Shown: positions 60,961 to 62,997 of the stretch, piece by piece
How positions within the stretch are numbered: position 1 is the first letter of the stretch
Layout of the letters: each line of letters opens with the position of its first letter
Origin: Suilimivivens sp009774465
Lineage (GTDB): Bacteria; Bacillota; Clostridia; Lachnospirales; Lachnospiraceae
NCBI GenBank assembly: GCA_947382645.1
Contig: CANDAE010000022.1
Span: forward strand, 1 to 62,997
Direction of reading: 5' to 3'
Length of the DNA: 62,997 bases
Position numbers and translations under genes: made by a program
Notes under the pieces: model-generated
What the model was told of the DNA's origin: nothing
The model's input: the letters and a program-made list of their open reading frames with translations, nothing else
The model's database searches: none

Positions 60961-62778
60961 TTATTCTACTGTTACCACCTTTGCAAGGTTTCTGGGTTTA
61001 TCCACATCCAGTCCCTTATCCAGCGACACATAATAAGCAATCAACTGCAGAACTACAGATGCAGGCATTACCATAAAAGGATCTTCCATTACAGGAAGTC
61101 TGTATACGCAGCTCCACTGCTCGCCCTCATTCAGCGTCTCGCCTTCTTTCATAAGCAATACCACTCTTGCACCTCTTGACTGAACCTCCCTGATATTGGA
61201 AAGTTCTTTGCTTTTCAACTTTTCCTGAGTGACCATCGCAATCACCGGCGTATCCTCGGTAATCAGCGCAATCGTGCCATGTTTTAATTCTCCTGACGCG
61301 TAAGCCTCTGAATGTATATAGGAAACCTCTTTCAGTTTTAAGGAGCCTTCCAGCAAAATGGAATAGTCAAGCCCCCTGCCTATCATAAACACATCCCTTG
61401 CATTAATAATACACCCTGCAAGACGGTGGATTTCTTCTTTTGTCTCAAGCACTCGTTCGATCACCCCGGGAACCCGCAGCAGCTCTTCCATAAAGGCTTT
61501 TGCTTTCTGCTCATCCCAGATGCCTCTTGCCAGTGCCATCCGCGCTGTAATCAAGTATAACACAGCAAGCTGTGTTGTATAGGCCTTTGTGCTTGCCACT
61601 GCGATTTCCGGCCCTGCGTTGGTATAGATCACATATTCACTGGCACGCGCAATAGACGCTCCCTTTACATTTACAATTGAAATGCTGGGAGAACCACATT
61701 TTCTGGCAAATTTAAGCGCCTCAAGAGTATCGATGGTTTCACCTGACTGAGAAATTGCAATCACCAGTGTATCTTTATCAACCACCGGATCATTATACAT
61801 GAACTCAGATGCCATCACTACATCCACATGAATGCCAATCACCCACTGAATCAGACTTTTTCCCACCAATCCGGCATGCATGGCTGTTCCACATGCAATC
61901 ACACAGATACGCTTACAGTCAGCAAAAACAGGATCTGGAATACCTTCCTCTGAAAAATCAGGCATCCCTTCCTTCACCCGGGGTAATATGGTTTCCCCGA
62001 TTACCTGGGGCTGCTCCATGATTTCCTTTTCCATATAAAAAGGATATCCCCCTTTTCCGCTGCGGCTTACATCCCAGTCGACTTTAAGCCAGTCGATCTT
62101 CGCATGATCCCCTGACAAATCATACATTTCAATCTTATCAGGTTTTAAACATACTACATGGAGTTCAGGCATCACGAAATAATCTGTTGTAAAAGGTACA
62201 ATTGCCGCCACATCAGAAGATAAAATAGCACCGTCCGCCGTGGCAGCCACCACAATAGGGCTTACATTTCTAACTGCAAATATCTGATCAGGCTGATCAT
62301 CAAACATGATTGCAAGCGCAAAAGTACCTTTAAGTTTCAACACGGTTCTTCGAATTGCCGAATAAGGATCCCCCTGATAAAAATGCTGAAGCACTGCTGC
62401 CACTACCTCACTGTCTGTTTCAGAGATAAGGCTGCCTTCCAGCTCATATTTGTCTATCAGTTCCCTGTAATTTTCTATAATGCCGTTATGTATCAGCGTC
62501 ACACTGCCAAACCGGTGAGGATGTGCATTTTCATCACACACGCCTCCATGCGTTGCCCATCTGGTATGACCGATTCCGCATTGTCCCTCCGGATTTATCC
62601 GGGCGCACAGATTCCTTAAATCCTTAACTCTTCCCGCACGCTTTATCATTTGCGTCCTTCCATCCTTTAAGAGAGCAATTCCTGCGCTGTCATATCCTCT
62701 GTATTCCAAAAGCTCCAGTGCATCCAGCATAATCTCTTTCGCGTCACCTTTTCCTGTATATCCAATAATTCCACACAT
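60961..62778 (-). CDS. glmS: Glutamine-fructose-6-phosphate aminotransferase
   Basis: Makes glucosamine-6-phosphate, entry to wall precursors. About 605 residues. The start is ATG 62778 (MCGIIGYTG), because the Cys after Met is the catalytic N-terminal nucleophile; the frame runs five codons further up. Glutaminase domain: GHTRWATHGGVCDENAHPH. Two SIS domains: VIACGTAMHAGLVGKSLI, ISQSGETIDTLEALKFAR, VASTKAYTTQ. End motif DKGLDVDKPRNLAKVVTVE is complete. Confidence 0.96.
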   Translation of the reverse strand: MCGIIGYTGKGDAKEIMLDALELLEYRGYDSAGIALLKDGRTQMIKRAGRVKDLRNLCARINPEGQCGIGHTRWATHGGVCDENAHPHRFGSVTLIHNGIIENYRELIDKYELEGSLISETDSEVVAAVLQHFYQGDPYSAIRRTVLKLKGTFALAIMFDDQPDQIFAVRNVSPIVVAATADGAILSSDVAAIVPFTTDYFVMPELHVVCLKPDKIEMYDLSGDHAKIDWLKVDWDVSRSGKGGYPFYMEKEIMEQPQVIGETILPRVKEGMPDFSEEGIPDPVFADCKRICVIACGTAMHAGLVGKSLIQWVIGIHVDVVMASEFMYNDPVVDKDTLVIAISQSGETIDTLEALKFARKCGSPSISIVNVKGASIARASEYVIYTNAGPEIAVASTKAYTTQLAVLYLITARMALARGIWDEQKAKAFMEELLRVPGVIERVLETKEEIHRLAGCIINARDVFMIGRGLDYSILLEGSLKLKEVSYIHSEAYASGELKHGTIALITEDTPVIAMVTQEKLKSKELSNIREVQSRGARVVLLMKEGETLNEGEQWSCVYRLPVMEDPFMVMPASVVLQLIAYYVSLDKGLDVDKPRNLAKVVTVE

Positions 62779-62877
62779 TGTTGTTTCCCTCATCTTTCCA
62801 TATCTATATTTTATGCCCTGTGCAGCATCCTGTGCACCCCAGGCTGTTCATTATATTTTTATCTTAATCCCCATGCA

Positions 62878-62937
62878 TATCGCAGGCATTGTCTGCGATA
62901 CTGCTTAAGTACGAAGTGTGAAAATTTATTTTCACAC
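62878..62937. other. Paired hairpins upstream of glmS
   Basis: Two inverted repeats: TATCGCAG/CTGCGATA (62878-62900) and GTGTGAAAAT/ATTTTCACAC (62916-62937, two-base loop). They probably include the terminator of a gene beyond the window and leave the glmS promoter in 62779-62877. No glmS ribozyme signature is seen in 62779-62997. Confidence 0.4.
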
Positions 62938-62997
62938 CTGGACTCCGTTATACCGTATTTGTTTTGCAGTTACCCGCATATTTGCCGGTATATCTCG

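Noticed and set aside
62779..62997. glmS ribozyme upstream of glmS
   Set aside because: The conserved ribozyme core was looked for on the minus strand and not seen; only simple hairpins are present.
1..62997. CRISPR array, rRNA or tRNA genes
   Set aside because: No regularly spaced direct repeats and no tRNA or rRNA sequences were recognised by eye; a dedicated scan was not possible.

Overview
The window looks like a chromosome segment of an anaerobic, spore-forming Firmicute, most likely of the family Lachnospiraceae. The evidence is SigE with its processing protease SpoIIGA, a clostridial dcw cell-division cluster, the SCIFF peptide with its radical-SAM maturase, HemZ, a fused SecDF, a PASTA kinase with its phosphatase, and a DAP-type MurE. 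Family assignment is inference from gene content and protein style. Almost everything is on the minus strand.

Layout. (1) 1-2.6 kb: a small secreted YHYH-type protein, then sigE and spoIIGA behind a promoter with an unusually long spacer and Spo0A-box-like sites. (2) 2.6-22.4 kb: an M18 aminopeptidase and the dcw cluster, in transcription order mraZ, rsmH, ftsL, ftsI, spoVD, mraY, murD, ftsW, murA, ftsQ/divIB, ftsZ. (3) Inside spoVD, at about 11.66-16.88 kb, sits a compact 5.2-kb element. It carries a large serine recombinase, a 48-residue small protein, a large palindrome and a three-gene TrpXYZ-type ABC transporter. (4) 22.6-33.6 kb: lgt and ychF, then a defence island with a YhcG-type nuclease and a complete Wadjet operon jetABCD. 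(5) 32.7-47.2 kb: housekeeping genes rsgA, prkC, stp, rlmN, rsmB, a zinc peptidase, fmt, def, priA, murE and recJ. (6) 47.2-48.9 kb: a two-gene ATPase plus Toprim-like module between recJ and secDF. (7) 49-55 kb: secDF, the SCIFF system, a CBS-domain membrane protein and a TIGR04086 membrane protein. (8) 55-59.3 kb: an Agr-type quorum-sensing locus, with agrB and a short unannotated agrD on the plus strand facing a histidine kinase, a LytTR regulator and an HTH protein. (9) 59.4-62.8 kb: hemZ and glmS.

The main discovery is the element in spoVD. The sporulation-specific class B penicillin-binding protein is split exactly at its SxN active-site motif. The two junctions share a 17-bp sequence with one mismatch. 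Precise excision would rejoin the reading frame. If the crossover falls at the symmetry centre of the inferred attP, excision also changes a Lys codon back to the Asn of the canonical SCN motif. This has the architecture of a skin-type developmental intervening element (compare sigK/skin and spsM/SPbeta), but in spoVD and with an ABC transporter as cargo. That excision happens in the mother cell is inference. The junction sequences, the frames and the recombinase are directly visible.
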